A DNA stretch of 64,000 nucleotides from Pseudovibrio sp. Ad37 (GCF_001623075.1 NZ_LMCF01000079.1:113785-177784), one strand, 5' to 3'. Positions 18,206 to 27,818 are shown, counted from the stretch's first letter. Made by a program: numbers and translations. Notes: generated from the sequence alone by a model not told the origin.

Positions 18206-19576
18206 ATGGCCCGAAACCCCAAAATCACCTTCATTGGCGCCGGTTCCACCACGTTCATGAAGAACATCATCGGCGATATTCTGCAACGTCCAGCGCTCTC
18301 TGGCGCCCATGTCGCTCTGATGGATATCAACGAAGAACGCCTTGGTGAATCTGAGATTGTGGCGCGTAAACTGATTTCGACGCTGGGAGTGAGCGCAACA
18401 GTTTCAACGCACACCAATCAGATGGAAGCGCTTGATTCCACTGACTTTGTAGTTGTCGCATTCCAGATCGGCGGCTTTGAGCCTTGCACCGTCACCGACT
18501 TCGAAATTCCGAAGAAATACGGCCTCCGCCAGACCATCGCCGACACTCTCGGTATCGGCGGCATCATGCGCGGTCTGCGCACCGTTCCACACCTCTGGAG
18601 CATTTGCGAAGATATACTTAAAGTATGCCCGGATGCGGTCATGCTTCAGTACGTGAACCCAATGGCGATCAACACCTGGGCCATTGCTCAAAAGTATCCA
18701 CAAATCAAACAGGTAGGCCTCTGCCATTCTGTTCAGGGCACTGTCAAAGAGCTCGCTCACGACCTTGATATCGATCCTGCAAATATTCGCTTTAAATGTG
18801 CAGGCATCAATCACATGGCATTCTACCAGTACCTGGAAGAGGTCAAGGAAGACGGTACATTCGAAGATCTCTATCCAAGACTGATAGAAGGCTACCGCGA
18901 AGGCCGCTATCCAAAGCCGTCCACATGGAACCCTCGCTGTCAAAACGTCGTGCGCTACGAGATGTTGACCCGTCTCGGCCATTTTGTAACTGAGAGTTCA
19001 GAGCATTTTGCTGAGTATGTTCCGTGGTTTATCAAACGTGATCGCCCGGACTTGTTGGAAAAGTTCTCCATTCCGCTTGATGAGTATCCAGTGCGCTGCG
19101 TAGAGCAGATTGAACGCTGGAAGTCTCAAGTCGAAGACTACAAAAATGCAGAGAGCATCGAAGTAGAGCGCAGTCAGGAATATGCGTCCACCATCATGAA
19201 CTCTGTCTGGACAGGTGAGCCTGCTGTTATTTATGGCAACGTTCAAAACAAAGGCTACATCACCTCACTGCCAAGTGATTGTGCAGTTGAAGTGCCTTGT
19301 CTTGTTGATCGCAACGGCATCCAACCAACGCACATCGGTAAACTGCCAGCGCAATTGGCGGCACTTATGCGCACAAATATTGGTCCTCAGGAGCTTACTG
19401 TTGAAGCGCTTATGACCGAAAACCGTGAGCATATCTACCACGCTGCAATGCTTGATCCTCACACTGCAGCAGAGCTGGATCTGGAGCAAATCTGGGCCAT
19501 GGTGGATGAGCTTTTGGAAGCGCATAAAGACTGGTTGCCAGCCTGGACGCAGAAGCAAGTGCTTGAAACTGCGTAA
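18206..19576 (+). CDS. melA: Alpha-galactosidase, glycoside hydrolase family 4
   Basis: A 456-residue GH4 enzyme, a NAD- and divalent-metal-dependent glycosidase acting on melibiose and raffinose-type sugars. It has the Rossmann NAD motif GAGSTTF (about residues 11-17), the NPMAINTWA segment and the metal/catalytic motif GLCHSVQGT characteristic of MelA-type GH4 members, then INHMAFY. The downstream AraC gene and the remnants of a family-5 solute-binding transporter match the alpha-galactoside loci (agp/aga) of rhizobia. Since that transporter is destroyed here, this gene may now lack its cognate uptake system. The 221 bases upstream show no clear terminator or promoter. Confidence 0.9.
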   Translation: MARNPKITFIGAGSTTFMKNIIGDILQRPALSGAHVALMDINEERLGESEIVARKLISTLGVSATVSTHTNQMEALDSTDFVVVAFQIGGFEPCTVTDFEIPKKYGLRQTIADTLGIGGIMRGLRTVPHLWSICEDILKVCPDAVMLQYVNPMAINTWAIAQKYPQIKQVGLCHSVQGTVKELAHDLDIDPANIRFKCAGINHMAFYQYLEEVKEDGTFEDLYPRLIEGYREGRYPKPSTWNPRCQNVVRYEMLTRLGHFVTESSEHFAEYVPWFIKRDRPDLLEKFSIPLDEYPVRCVEQIERWKSQVEDYKNAESIEVERSQEYASTIMNSVWTGEPAVIYGNVQNKGYITSLPSDCAVEVPCLVDRNGIQPTHIGKLPAQLAALMRTNIGPQELTVEALMTENREHIYHAAMLDPHTAAELDLEQIWAMVDELLEAHKDWLPAWTQKQVLETA

Positions 19577-19608
19577 CAAGAGCGCTGCCAATTAGAAAAA
19601 TGCGATGA

Positions 19609-19644
19609 CATAAGCAGTTGCCTGAAACGAGGCTGCCGCTTATG
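19609..19644. repeat. Hairpin between melA and the SDR gene
   Basis: CATAAGC...GCCT (19609-19623) pairs with AGGC...GCTTATG (19630-19644) around a six-base loop, with two mismatches. No T-run follows, so it is probably an mRNA-stabilising or REP-like structure rather than a terminator. Confidence 0.35.
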
Positions 19645-19694
19645 TATGTTCTGATATATCAAATATGGGTGCTAAGCACTCCTTGGGGGAATAA

Positions 19695-20465
19695 ATGTCT
19701 GGGAACGTCACCTTTCACGATTTGAAAGACGCAAGTGTGTTCATCACTGGCGGCGGGGCAGGGATCGGCGCAAGTCTCACTGATGGCTTTATGCAGCAAG
19801 GTGCCAAAGTCGCTTTTGTGCAGCGCTCTGATGCTTCGGAATTTGCTCAGCAGATGAAGGAAAAGCACGGTGTAGCACCTCTGTTCATCAAATGTGATGT
19901 CACCGATGTTGAAGCTTTGCAAGGCGCAGTCAAACAAGCTGAAAAGGCGCACGGACCTGTCACAGTTCTGGTAAACAACGCAGCCAATGATACCCGTCAC
20001 ACCCTTGAGGAGTTCACGGTAGATCAATGGGATGCGTCCATGCAGGTTAACTTGCGCCCGCATTTCTTCACCGCGCAGGCCGCCGCAGCAGGCATGAAAG
20101 CAGCTGGCGGAGGATCGATCATCAACTTCTCCTCCATTTCCTACATGATGGGCAATGCAGGCTATCCGGCCTATGAAACGTCCAAAGCAGCCATCACTGG
20201 CTTAACCAGAGCACTGGCACGTGAGCTGGGACCAGACAACATTCGCGTCAACGCCCTGATGCCGGGTTGGGTCCTCACTCTGCGCCAGAAAGACCTCTGG
20301 GCAACACCGGAAGACCTGAAGGCTCACTTAGGGCGCCAGTGCCTGAAAGAACATCTGGATCCAGACGATATCATTGATGCAACATTGTTTTTGGCATCCA
20401 AAGCCAGCCGTATGATGACAAGTCAGGCGCTCGTTATTGATGGCGGCGTAGTCGTAACAGGCTAA
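19695..20465 (+). CDS. SDR-family oxidoreductase
   Basis: A 256-residue classical short-chain dehydrogenase. The cofactor motif GGGAGIGASL is near residue 16, NNAANDT is the NNAG-like strand, and the catalytic Tyr-x3-Lys is in YPAYETSKAA. The C-terminal LVIDGGVVVTG is typical. By its place after melA it could oxidise a released sugar (galactose or a similar aldose), but the substrate is inferred only from context. A GGGGGA site precedes the ATG. Confidence 0.85.
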   Translation: MSGNVTFHDLKDASVFITGGGAGIGASLTDGFMQQGAKVAFVQRSDASEFAQQMKEKHGVAPLFIKCDVTDVEALQGAVKQAEKAHGPVTVLVNNAANDTRHTLEEFTVDQWDASMQVNLRPHFFTAQAAAAGMKAAGGGSIINFSSISYMMGNAGYPAYETSKAAITGLTRALARELGPDNIRVNALMPGWVLTLRQKDLWATPEDLKAHLGRQCLKEHLDPDDIIDATLFLASKASRMMTSQALVIDGGVVVTG

Positions 20466-20494
20466 AGCTAAAATAGCGAGTAGGCAGCTGCCCG

Positions 20495-21382
20495 CTATAT
20501 CTTGCCGATGTTGCGGGCCTGCTTGCGAAACGCTGCAGGAGAGGTGCTGAAGTGGTTCTGAAACGCCTCATAAAAGCTGGAAAGCGACCGGAACCCGGCA
20601 TCCATTGCGATAGACAAGATCTTCATCTCAGATTCAGCAAGCAACATGCGTGCATGAGAAAGCCGGACACGCGTCAAATGCTCCTTGATCGGCAGACCCA
20701 CAATACGCTTGAACAAAGTCATCGCGTGGCTTGGCGATAAGCCAACACATTCAGCAACATCAGTGACGGAAATGTCCGAGGTGTGGTTCTCAGAAATGAA
20801 CCGCAACATCTCTTCCACATGCAACATGGATTTTCCGCGACCAACCACAGTACTGGACTGACGGTAGTCATGATGTAGCGTGTTCCAGCCATCCAATCCC
20901 AAACGCGTGAAGCGGGATGAAATCTCACTCAGCACCAGTTTGCGCCAGTTGATGTCATCTCGTTTGAACTCACTTGCCCAATGGCCAAAGCGCACAGCAT
21001 CAATCGGGCAGGGCGCCTTGTTGCAAATCACATCTCCTGAAATGAGTGCATCAGTGATGCGTGTGGGCAAACCCCATTGCAATATTTGTGCAAAGGAGAT
21101 GTAGAGATTGACCATATCGCCATCCCCGCGCACCCCTACAACGCCGTGCGGTGCAGCGCCCCAGAAGCAAATCATGTAACCGGGGTGAGCAGTCACATGA
21201 CTTCCTGAGAAGGAATAGTCCATTTCACAGTTGATCAGGAAGTTCACTTCAATAGAGGCATGGTGATGATAAGGCCTTTTGGAGAATACGTGAGGCTTAT
21301 GGCGCATAATCAGGAACTTATCTGTCGAGGGTATGACACTCTGATCCAGATATTGGCGATATAAATCATCACTAATACTCAA
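20495..21382 (-). CDS. AraC-family transcriptional regulator
   Basis: A 295-residue regulator with an N-terminal cupin-like sensing domain and a C-terminal double helix-turn-helix (about residues 185-285). Visible segments include DVAECVGLSPSHAMTLFKRIVG and AMDAGFRSLSSFYEAFQNHF. It is divergent from the truncated transporter gene at 21604, the arrangement seen for the activator of rhizobial alpha-galactoside loci. It probably once activated the transporter operon and may still act on melA. Confidence 0.87.
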   Translation of the reverse strand: MSISDDLYRQYLDQSVIPSTDKFLIMRHKPHVFSKRPYHHHASIEVNFLINCEMDYSFSGSHVTAHPGYMICFWGAAPHGVVGVRGDGDMVNLYISFAQILQWGLPTRITDALISGDVICNKAPCPIDAVRFGHWASEFKRDDINWRKLVLSEISSRFTRLGLDGWNTLHHDYRQSSTVVGRGKSMLHVEEMLRFISENHTSDISVTDVAECVGLSPSHAMTLFKRIVGLPIKEHLTRVRLSHARMLLAESEMKILSIAMDAGFRSLSSFYEAFQNHFSTSPAAFRKQARNIGKI

Positions 21383-21603
21383 TTACACATCCTCCTCTTG
21401 CGTCAATATTTGAAAAGCCGAATGAATCGATATTAATACGAGAGTTCGGCTCTCAATATTCTCCCATGTGTATAGTATAGAGAAATACGCAGTTTAAAAG
21501 CATCTACGAAGAAAATCGGAATTTATGAATAGAAAGCCGGAGGAAAAGAGACAGCGCGGGTGGCCATGATGGTGTTGGGAGTAATGAAATGGGGGAGGAA
21601 TTG

Positions 21604-21906
21604 ATGTCTTCAACAAACCTTGTGTCTAAACTTTGCTTAGCAGCAGGCGTAAGTGCCTGCGCAATCGCGACAAGTTCAGCACTGGCCGACAAAATGCCGG
21701 TTGAGCAGTCCATGTCCACATTGGAATATGATTTGCTGTCTCGCAGTGATTTGTGGACCTATCAGAAACTGGAGGGCTATAGCGAAGCCCCGTTCCTGAG
21801 TAAACTGGTCAAAGCAGGCAAGTTACCACCTGTTGGCGAGCGACTGCCAGCAGAGCCGCTGGTTATGTCAACCAAAGCTATGTCTGAGGGGATCGGACTG
21901 GCCTAA
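21604..21906 (+). pseudogene. Truncated family-5 ABC substrate-binding protein (N-terminal remnant)
   Basis: Only about 100 codons remain of a gene that should encode over 600. The remnant keeps a good Shine-Dalgarno (GGGGGAGG), a signal peptide cleaved near the SALA-D site, and the segment LPPVGERLPAEPLV typical of mature N-termini of large family-5 binding proteins such as the rhizobial alpha-galactoside binder AgpA. After GIG the sequence leaves the family, and a stop follows within two codons at a deletion junction next to IS3 remains. It cannot bind substrate. Confidence 0.8.
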
Positions 21907-21908
21907 TG

Positions 21909-21930
21909 AAAGTGGAAACCGGTTTTCGGA
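21909..21930. repeat. Rhizobiales-type extragenic repeat fragment at the deletion junction
   Basis: These 22 bases contain AAAGTGGAAACCGGTTTTCGG, close to the core (CCGAAAA-CCGGTTTCC-ACTTTTCGG) of a palindromic extragenic element frequent in Rhizobiales-related genomes, as I recall it. It sits exactly between the broken binding-protein gene and the IS3 fragment. Confidence 0.4.
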
Positions 21931-22260
21931 GATGCGCTGTAGGCGAACCACGCGATGTCTGCCTACACTCAGGCCGTCAACTCTAAGATCAGCTGCAATG
22001 CGCCGTGAGCCATAAGCTCGGTTTGAGGCTTCAAACTTATCCTTGATGTGAGCAAGGAGCACCATGTCCTCACGTTGTCTGGCGCTAGCAGGCCACTTTC
22101 TCCAGGCATAAAATCCGCTGCAACTGACACTCATAAAGGCGCAGAGGCTGGCAGTTGAATAAGAGGCATTCTGTGCATCGATAAACTGATATCTCATCGA
22201 CTTGTTTGCTTGGCGAAGAACGCTGCCGCGTTTCGCCGGGAAAACAGTTCACCGGACTGT
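21931..22260 (-). pseudogene. IS3 orfB N-terminal remnant
   Basis: This frame encodes the start of an IS3 integrase-type transposase. It has AKRGSVLRQANKSMRYQFI, then ASLCAFMSVSCSGFYAWRKWP, and the HTH_21-like NRAYGSRRIAADLR. Similarity ends at about 21931, where the extragenic repeat begins, so the whole DDE catalytic core is gone. Confidence 0.7.
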
Positions 22261-22274
22261 TTTCTGATCCGGAT

Positions 22275-22520
22275 TCAATTTATTAAATCGCTCTCTTGCC
22301 GTAATAGCTCGTTTTCTTTTCGTAAACGGGCTAATTCTTTACCAGCATCCTCATGCGGCCCTGCCAGTAAATCCTGATCCCGAAACTCCTTGATTTAGCG
22401 GTTCAAGGTAGCTTGTCCCACACCCCGACCTGCCGCTATTTCAGGAATGGGCCGATCACTCACTTTTACCAGTCGCACTGTTTCCCGCTTAAAATCTTCC
22501 GTGTAATGTTTTCGACCCAT
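22275..22520 (-). pseudogene. IS3 orfA remnant with internal stop
   Basis: The frame starts at the ATG at 22520 and gives the helix-turn-helix of a transposase orfA (KRETVRLVKVSDRPIPEIA). Codon 42 is TAA at a place where IS3 orfA proteins have a conserved tryptophan after Arg. The frame then runs on through a leucine-zipper-like stretch to a TGA at 22275. The conserved sequence on both sides of the stop shows that it is a nonsense mutation. Confidence 0.75.
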
Positions 22521-22582
22521 GAAGTCCTCCTGAATTTATCGTATCAGAAGGCTCTCCATTTTTCTCCGACCACTCCAGTCCA

Positions 22583-22800
22583 TTCAGGCGCAGATTATCG
22601 AGTTGCTGAAAGACCTGCGAGAGAAGCTGAAGCTGAGCTATCTCTTCATCAGCCATGATCTGAAGGTGGTGAAAACACTCTGCCACAACGTTATGGTGAT
22701 GCAGCACGGAAACGTTGTCGAAGCTGGCAATACGCTGGATGTTCTTCATCGACCTCAGACCGAATACACACAGCGTCTGGTCTCTGCTGCTTATTTGTAA
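22583..22800 (+). pseudogene. C-terminal remnant of an oligopeptide/sugar ABC transporter ATPase (OppF-like)
   Basis: About 72 codons remain, read in frame from IQAQIIELLKDL through the H-loop FISHDLKVV to the end LHRPQTEYTQRLVSAAYL, the typical tail of family-5 transporter ATPases. The Walker A, signature and Walker B motifs are missing. It matches the far end of the same operon type whose first gene is the fragment at 21604, so the two permease genes and most of both terminal genes have been deleted. Confidence 0.78.
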
Positions 22801-22838
22801 GTGTTCAAGATGGCGGCGATAGCCGTCGCCATCATGCT

Positions 22839-24133
22839 TTAATGTGTTGCTTTCAGCCTTCTCAGGGCGTACCAGAGCACACCAACCACCAGCGGAACAG
22901 ACGCGGCCATACCAAAAGCCGGATCAAGTGGGGAGCCAATGGCCTTCGCGCCTTTCAAAGTGTAACCGATCAGGCTGATGACGTAGTAAGAGATCGCTGC
23001 AATCGAAAGCCTTTCCACCGTCTGTTGCAGTCGAAGTTGAAACTTCGCACGCTGATCCATGGACTTCAGCAAGTCCCGATTCTGCCGTTCAAGCTCCACA
23101 TCAACCCGGGCGCGCAAAAGTCCAACAGCCCGTGTCAGCTTTCGCGAAAGATTGGCCTGCCGCTCTCTTCAATAGCACGGCATGTCTGCATGGCGGGGGC
23201 GAGCCGCCGGTTGAGGAAACGTCCGATCATATCGTAACCAGAGACCTTACTCTCCCCAAGAGTATCCAGGCGTCGCCTGACAATATCGGAATAGGCCCAT
23301 GTCGCTCCAAACCGGAAAAGACTTTCCATCGCAGAAGCTTCCAAATCAGCCGCGAGAGAAGAAAGGTCTGCCAGCAGTTCCTCATTGTGCGATAAAGAAT
23401 GCGCTGCTGCGTCTCCTGAATTGCGCAGTTGAGCGGTAATGCCCATGAGTTCCTGTTCAATGCGGCTTACAACGGTTTGCTGCTTCCGTGCTTCATAAAG
23501 CCCCAATAACGAAAGAGTTCTGTAAGTCTCAAGCTCCAGAACACGTCGCACGGTCGCTCCCAGTTCCAGAGGAGACAGCCCATGATCGAGCAGAAGAAAT
23601 GAAACAATGCCATCATCACCGGCTTTGAAGTCGGTGACCAACGTCGCGCGTCCTTCAATGATTTGGGAAACACTCAAGCTCGCAAGGTCAAACTTTTCAG
23701 ACAGATCGCCAGTCTCCGGCTGAGCTGTGACTTTTATCGTTAGCTGAACAGCTGCAATCAACTCCCCAGGAGGATCAAGCAGGCCCTTGGCAAAGAGAGT
23801 TAGATCTTGTGCGCGAAAGCTTGAGGCCAGAGGCTGTTCCACGGCATAGGTAGAAAACTCGCTGTGTTGCTCCCAACGTAAAGAATAATCTTCGAAAGTC
23901 TGATGGAGATAGTGCTCTGAGGCCCTTGAAGCCGAGTTTATTTCCTCTGATGTAAACCTAAGCAGAGCTTGCTGTTCTGCTTGCTTCTTATCTTGGTCGA
24001 CCATGAAGGCGTATTGCAGAATTTGCCATTCACCGTGCATGGGGACGAAGGGACGCGCATGAACTTCAGCAAGAATGGCTTGGCGTAGTGGATGTTCCGG
24101 AAGTTGCTGCACAGCGCATGCCTCTTCCAACAT
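22839..24133 (-). pseudogene. DUF3422 membrane protein gene with a frameshift
   Basis: DUF3422 proteins are conserved alphaproteobacterial proteins of about 425 residues with C-terminal membrane helices and unknown function. The first part (24133 to about 23168) encodes PLRQAILAEVHARPF through to the late TCRAIEE segment. The frame then runs into a TGA at 23135. The missing tail is intact in another frame from about 23162 to 22839 (RVDVELERQNRDLL, then two hydrophobic helices). Removing one AG from the AGAGAG run at 23163-23168 restores one continuous product. I place the start at 24133, where the usual N-terminus begins with AAGG upstream; the frame is open further, to 24337. A sequencing error is the main alternative to a real pseudogene. 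Confidence 0.82.
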
Positions 24134-24372
24134 ATCGTCAACCTTACCCAATGCGTGCCCCTCTTGGTCTTCAAGCCAGAAAGGCCAAGTGTGAAGCAGA
24201 CAACTCTGTTGATCTACATAAAGATACGTATTGCGCCGGATTGTCGCAGCGGAAGCTTGGGCCATTGCAATCAAGAGGAAAAATAACTCGAATTCTTCCT
24301 GTTCAGCATATCGAACCCTAAGAATTGTAAAGTACACACTGCGCCCGAAACATCACCTTTTGAGGATTTGAA

Positions 24373-25866
24373 ATGAAAACGCCACTTGTTGCGCTCCTGC
24401 TGGCCTGTTCCGCATCCTATGCTTCGGCAGAGACTGATTTCCCTCAAAAAAACAACAGATGGTTTGAGGCTGCAGAGGCGGAGATTGAGAGCAAACTTGC
24501 TCTGCAGCCGATCACCAAACCGGCCAAAAACATCATTTTGATGATCGCGGATGGCAACGGAATTTCGACAAACTATGCAACGCGGATATTCCAAGGCCAG
24601 CAGAACGGATTGCTGGGTGAAGAAAATGTGTTGCCACAAGAAACATTTCCTCACAGCGCCTTGGTCAAAACCTACAATGTAAATGCGCAAACACCAGACT
24701 CAGCAGGAACCGGAACAGCATTCCATTCAGGCGTGAAGACCAAAGCTGGTGTCCTCGGGGTGGATGAAACACTGAATGTTGGCGACTGCTCAGCCGTTGA
24801 AAGCGCTAGTATCGCGAGCATTGCAGAAGTGATGGCCGCAGAAGGCAAGGCGGTCGGCATCATCTCAACGGCCAGTCTCATGGATGCAACACCAGCCTCA
24901 GCCTATGCTCACGTCGCCAATCGCAGGTTCGAAGACGACTCCGATCTACCTGAGGGATGTGATGTGCCAGATATTGCTGCACAGCTGATTGAGCAGATCA
25001 AGAATGGCACTATTGATGTCGCCTATGGAGGCGGGCAACGTCATATGCTGCCTGAAAGCAGAAAAACCATCGAGGGCACCACTGGCAATCGCAAAGATGG
25101 GCGCAACCTGATCGAAGAAGCCAAGGCGCTTGGCGTGTCTTACGCTTGGAATGAGGCCTCCTTCAATAACCTTGACCCCTCTGCTGACAAACTTGTTCTT
25201 GGCGTTTTTGCAGCGGGTCATATGCAGTATGAGTATGATAGAAAAGACCAACCCTCCTTGGCTGATATGGTGAAATGGACCATTGAAGCACTTCAAGACA
25301 ATGAAAACGGCTATTATCTCACGGTTGAAGGCGGTCGAGTCGATCATGCCAATCACGCCGGAAACCTCTATCGCGCCCTAACTGACGGTGTTGCGTTTGC
25401 GGAAGCTGTCGCCGTGGCCAAAGAGATGACAAGCGATCAGGACACCCTGATTATCGTCACAGCAGATCATGCCCATACTTTGTCCTTCAACGGCTATTGC
25501 GGACGCGGTACGCCGATCAACGGGCTGTGCATGGGCATCGACAACAACGGTGTCAAACACACCAATGAAATGCACCTGATGCTAGATGGAAAACCATACT
25601 CCGTCGCCAGCTATCTCAATGGTCCCGGCTCAATCCTGACAGAAGAAAACAACTGGTTCGGCACCCGTTCAGTGTTGTCACAGGAAGAAGCAACAGACCC
25701 AGATTTCAAACAGCAATCCTTGCTTCCAACTCCCTCAGAAACCCATTCAGGAGAAGATGTTGCGGTTTATGCAAGAGGTCCTTGGGCGCACTTGTTTGAT
25801 GGCACAATCGAGCAGAATTACATCTTCAATGTCATGAACTACGCTGCAAACGCCAAAGACCGCTAG
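24373..25866 (+). CDS. phoA: Secreted alkaline phosphatase (PhoA family)
   Basis: A 497-residue periplasmic phosphomonoesterase with a clear signal peptide (cleavage near ASYASA). Metal and catalytic elements are present: MIADGNG for the first Asp, the nucleophile segment TPDSAGTGTAFHSGVKT with Ser near residue 112, VEGGRVDHANHAGN for zinc ligands, VTADHAHT and a late ETHSGEDVAVYARG. It probably scavenges phosphate from organic phosphoesters. I could not find a convincing Pho box upstream. Confidence 0.92.
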   Translation: MKTPLVALLLACSASYASAETDFPQKNNRWFEAAEAEIESKLALQPITKPAKNIILMIADGNGISTNYATRIFQGQQNGLLGEENVLPQETFPHSALVKTYNVNAQTPDSAGTGTAFHSGVKTKAGVLGVDETLNVGDCSAVESASIASIAEVMAAEGKAVGIISTASLMDATPASAYAHVANRRFEDDSDLPEGCDVPDIAAQLIEQIKNGTIDVAYGGGQRHMLPESRKTIEGTTGNRKDGRNLIEEAKALGVSYAWNEASFNNLDPSADKLVLGVFAAGHMQYEYDRKDQPSLADMVKWTIEALQDNENGYYLTVEGGRVDHANHAGNLYRALTDGVAFAEAVAVAKEMTSDQDTLIIVTADHAHTLSFNGYCGRGTPINGLCMGIDNNGVKHTNEMHLMLDGKPYSVASYLNGPGSILTEENNWFGTRSVLSQEEATDPDFKQQSLLPTPSETHSGEDVAVYARGPWAHLFDGTIEQNYIFNVMNYAANAKDR

Positions 25867-26032
25867 CATGATAAAGAAGTGTTGTCGTGATACTTGGTTG
25901 CATCATGTAAGCGGCGATCGTTAACCTCAGCCTGAGCCCGCGGAATTTTATCGGGGGTTCAGATCAGTTTTGCCTCGAAATGCACACTGACCTGACGTAG
26001 GTTTCGCGCTCATTTGATAACTGTGAGTTCCG

Positions 26033-26725
26033 ATGATTGAGTTTGAAAAGAATTTGGAAGCAGCGCTGAAAGCGCATGATCAGAGTGACGATGCCAGCCA
26101 CGACCTCTACCATGCGCGCCGCGTAAAACTGGCCGCGCTGGACATCGCTCAGCGTCGCGGTGAGGGCGATGAGGAGGTGCTGATCGCAGCTGCCTACTTG
26201 CATGATCTGGTCAATGTTCCAAAGAACTCACCGGACCGTGCAAAGGCTTCCAAGCTGTCAGCTGATGCCGCTGAACCGATTCTGATTGTGCTGGGTGTTT
26301 CTGCAGCAAAAATCGAGAAGATCAAGCACGCCATTGAAGCGCATAGCTTTTCAGCTGAAATCGAGCCGCAAACGATTGAGGCCAAGATCCTGCAGGACGC
26401 AGATCGTCTGGAATCCCTCGGCGCAATCGGCATTGCCCGCACTTTCTATATCGCCAAAACCATGAACTCCAATCTGTTCCATGGTGGCGACCTGTTCGCC
26501 AGCGACCGCGACCTCGACGACAAGACATTCGGAGTCGATCATTTCGCCCTAAAACTGCTTAAACTGCACAAAACCATGCAAACCAAGGAAGGCCGTGAAG
26601 TCGCGCTCGAACGCACCGACTACATGATAGGCTTCCTGAAGCAACTGGCCTCAGAAACAGGTTTTACCTATCCGGAAGGCGATGACCTCTGGATCGAAGA
26701 GGAAGCACCGAAAGTCGCGTCCTGA
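26033..26725 (+). CDS. HD-domain metal-dependent phosphohydrolase
   Basis: A 230-residue HD-superfamily protein. The metal-binding pattern is visible as HDLYHARRV (first His), AAAYLHDLVNV (HD pair) and LQDADRLESLGAIGIAR (final Asp). This organisation is that of the YedJ-like HD hydrolases, which act on nucleotides or related phosphates. The substrate cannot be assigned. It converges with the LacI gene, whose stop codon is only four bases away, so no room is left for an intervening terminator. Confidence 0.82.
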   Translation: MIEFEKNLEAALKAHDQSDDASHDLYHARRVKLAALDIAQRRGEGDEEVLIAAAYLHDLVNVPKNSPDRAKASKLSADAAEPILIVLGVSAAKIEKIKHAIEAHSFSAEIEPQTIEAKILQDADRLESLGAIGIARTFYIAKTMNSNLFHGGDLFASDRDLDDKTFGVDHFALKLLKLHKTMQTKEGREVALERTDYMIGFLKQLASETGFTYPEGDDLWIEEEAPKVAS

Positions 26726-26729
26726 GAAC

Positions 26730-27782
26730 TCAGTCCTGATAGGATTTGAGAGCTGGGAATGTGATGTCCGGATCCTGGATGGTCTGCTCAAACGGGCCGT
26801 CCGGGTGCAACATCGTCTTCAGCAGATTTGCTCCCAGCAAAGCTCCGGCCTGCCGAATATCTTCGCTGATATTGTCGATCTGTGAATCAATTTGATGCAG
26901 CGTTTGTGAGCTTGATTTCACAACCGCATCAAAATCCCGCCCACGCTCTTTGCCTGCCTGCCGGTACCCGTTCGCAATCGCGAGGAAAGAGGTCTCACCG
27001 GGGCAGATAAATCCATCCGGTGCATCGCTTGTCCCGGCAATCGTCTGTGCCCATTCAAAAATCTCAGGCATATCTGAATCAAGGTTGATGCCCTCAGGAA
27101 TGTAGCGCTGCAAACCTTCTTGCCGAATAGCCCGCATATACCCGTAATTCAGATGCTGATGGAACGTAAAATGGTTGGGCGGTAGAATAACGCAAATCCT
27201 GCGCCGCCCTTTTTGCATCAACCGCAAGACAGATTCGTAAGCGAACTTCTCGTTGTCATAATCCACATATGAGTGTTGATAGCCGAATTCAGTGCGCCCA
27301 TGTGTGGTGAACGGAAAGCTGCGCTCCCTCAAAAAACGCACCCGCTCATCAAAAGGTCGCGTCCGCGAAAAGATGATTCCGTCAGCCAGCTTGTTGCGCA
27401 CAATGTATTCAACAGGCTCAATCGGATCACCGCCAAGGAACTGCGGTGTCACATTAAGATGGTAGTCCGTACCAGCCAATGCATGAGCCACACCTGTGAT
27501 CAGCGAGTTCCCAAACCCCAGAATCTCGTTATGGGGGTCAAGAATCAGTGAGATTACTTTAGTCTTTCCGGTGCGTAATCTTTGCGCCGCGCGGTCCGGA
27601 ACATAGCCAATTTCTTCAGCAACTTTACTTACGCGCAGCCGGGTTGCCTGTGCAATCTTTTCATCACCCTGAAGTGCCCGCGAGACAGTTGTCACCGCAA
27701 GGCCGGTGATCTCCGCAATTGTCTTCTGCGTAGGTTTCGAGGTGGTATGAGTGGAGGAATTTGGCGGTTTTTGTGTCGACAT
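26730..27782 (-). CDS. LacI-family transcriptional repressor
   Basis: A 350-residue LacI/GalR regulator. The N-terminal helix-turn-helix and hinge (KTIAEITGLAVTTVSRALQG, about residues 20-39, then YVPDRAAQRLRTGKT) is followed by a sugar-binding periplasmic-type domain. It is divergent from a sugar ABC transporter, and two related palindromes lie in the shared 205-base intergenic region. Control by the transported sugar, as for AglR-type regulators, is likely. Confidence 0.9.
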   Translation of the reverse strand: MSTQKPPNSSTHTTSKPTQKTIAEITGLAVTTVSRALQGDEKIAQATRLRVSKVAEEIGYVPDRAAQRLRTGKTKVISLILDPHNEILGFGNSLITGVAHALAGTDYHLNVTPQFLGGDPIEPVEYIVRNKLADGIIFSRTRPFDERVRFLRERSFPFTTHGRTEFGYQHSYVDYDNEKFAYESVLRLMQKGRRRICVILPPNHFTFHQHLNYGYMRAIRQEGLQRYIPEGINLDSDMPEIFEWAQTIAGTSDAPDGFICPGETSFLAIANGYRQAGKERGRDFDAVVKSSSQTLHQIDSQIDNISEDIRQAGALLGANLLKTMLHPDGPFEQTIQDPDITFPALKSYQD

Positions 27783-27818
27783 GTGAAGCCAGTTACCTCC
27801 CGTAAATCAGTTAGATCT

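Larger units (their letters stand above)
21931..22582 (-). mobile_element. Degenerate, truncated IS3-family insertion sequence
   Basis: The element is read leftward. An orfA-like frame begins at 22520 (MGRKHYTEDFKRETVRLV), with the leucine-zipper segment LARLRKENELLRQ. An orfB-like frame follows, with the HTH_21-type segment FEASNRAYGSRRIAADL. orfA has an internal stop, and orfB ends after about 110 codons, before any DDE catalytic residues. The right end, with the candidate terminal sequence starting TGGACTGGAGTGGTC on the minus strand, abuts the transporter ATPase fragment near 22582. The left end is missing. It cannot transpose by itself. Confidence 0.75.

Noticed and set aside
24134..24372. 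Pho box upstream of the alkaline phosphatase
   Set aside because: No pair of CTGTCAT-like repeats with the right spacing could be seen.
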